Assembly (NCBI GenBank): GCA_903825065.1
Contig: CAIJZG010000205.1
Span: forward strand, 1 to 13,700
Source of the DNA: an uncultured Bacteroidota bacterium
Lineage (GTDB): Bacteria > Bacteroidota > Bacteroidia > Chitinophagales > Chitinophagaceae
Length of the DNA: 13,700 nucleotides
Reading direction: 5' to 3'
The notes under the pieces are model-generated. The model saw nothing but the letters and a program-made list of their open reading frames with translations. It was not told the DNA's origin and ran no database searches. Numbering within the stretch: position 1 is the stretch's first letter; each line of letters begins with the position of its first letter. The translations under genes were made by a program, and so were the position numbers. Shown here in pieces: positions 13,557 to 13,700 of this stretch.

Positions 13557-13600
13557 ATCTGCGAAAATCTGCCTAATCTGCGTCATACGTGTGCCATAAA
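13557..13600 (-). repeat. Right 44-bp inverted repeat of the GxxExxY cassette
   Basis: Reverse complement of the left repeat with two substitutions. It starts 4 nt after the GxxExxY stop codon and ends 12 nt before the ATG of the crotonase gene. Confidence 0.92.
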
Positions 13601-13612
13601 CCCTTATCAAAA

Positions 13613-13700
13613 ATGAAAATCATGACTACTTTATTATCAAATCTCGAAAACGGTATTTTCACCATCACCATCAATCGTCCAGATAAGCTGAATGCATTGA
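13613..13700 (+). CDS. Enoyl-CoA hydratase/isomerase (crotonase family), 5' part only
   Basis: The first 29 codons are present, running off the right edge: MKIMTTLLSNLENGIFTITI, then NRPDKLNAL. GIFTITINRPDKLNAL is the standard N-terminal crotonase signature. Starts at 13613 or 13622 are both possible; the second gives the more usual N-terminus. Crotonases act on the double bond of acyl-CoA esters. Lying after a B12-dependent mutase subunit, it probably belongs to the same branch of acyl-CoA metabolism. The right inverted repeat ends 12 bp upstream, so its transcription must come from within or across the cassette. Confidence 0.85.
   Translation, partial: MKIMTTLLSNLENGIFTITINRPDKLNAL

Larger units (their letters stand above)
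13056..13600. mobile_element. 545-bp inverted-repeat cassette carrying a GxxExxY gene
   Basis: The inverted repeats and the single gene form a compact unit that fills nearly the whole gap between the B12-binding and crotonase genes. No transposase and no clear target-site duplication are visible (left flank AGGGATGC, right flank CCCTTATC), so movement would need help from elsewhere or an unknown mechanism. Its mobile nature is inferred from structure only. Confidence 0.5.

Overview
The window looks like chromosomal DNA of a low-GC Bacteroidota, probably of the Chitinophagaceae/Sphingobacteriia type; this is inferred from gene content and style, not from a marker phylogeny. The evidence is a SusC-like TonB receptor with an N-terminal carboxypeptidase-regulatory domain followed by a lipoprotein, genes without Shine-Dalgarno sequences, promoters of the TAnnTTTG type, an ApbE-DUF2271 fusion, a stand-alone B12-binding mutase subunit and a GxxExxY protein.

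Layout. 1-3196 (minus): TonB-dependent receptor followed by a partial lipoprotein, one transcription unit. 3446-4153 (plus): VIT1/CCC1-family metal transporter. 4183-5228: a REP/RAYT block, with a small Y1 (HUH) transposase gene on the minus strand bracketed by an array of palindromes. There are two palindrome types, A and B, with near-constant A-B spacing of 21-23 nt, plus a 55-bp direct repeat and a perfect 32-bp palindrome. 5363-7511 (plus): ApbE-DUF2271 fusion plus a PepSY-type membrane protein, a predicted cell-envelope flavin/redox module, ending at a bidirectional terminator. 7547-8419 (minus): tatD with tRNA-Ser(GGA) starting 2 nt after its stop codon. 8420-8747: a non-coding gap containing a GC-rich structured element. 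8748-9401 (minus): CE4 polysaccharide deacetylase, divergent from gltX (plus, 9465-10997) across 63 bp holding two promoters that predict almost leaderless mRNAs. 11051-12595 (plus): GT39/PMT-like membrane glycosyltransferase, with the probable gltX terminator lying across its start codon. 12641-13048 (plus): B12-binding small subunit of an acyl-CoA mutase. 13056-13600: a cassette of 44-bp inverted repeats flanking a GxxExxY (PD-(D/E)XK-like) gene. 13613-end: start of an enoyl-CoA hydratase gene.

How the parts may work together. The first half has an envelope metal/redox flavour (outer-membrane receptor, iron/manganese transporter, flavin transferase with PepSY partner), split by the REP/RAYT block. 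The second half is housekeeping (tRNA, TatD, gltX, cell-wall or glycan enzymes, acyl-CoA metabolism). The two places most likely to reward a closer look are the RAYT with its composite palindromes and the GxxExxY cassette, which fills almost exactly the gap between two probable acyl-CoA metabolism genes.
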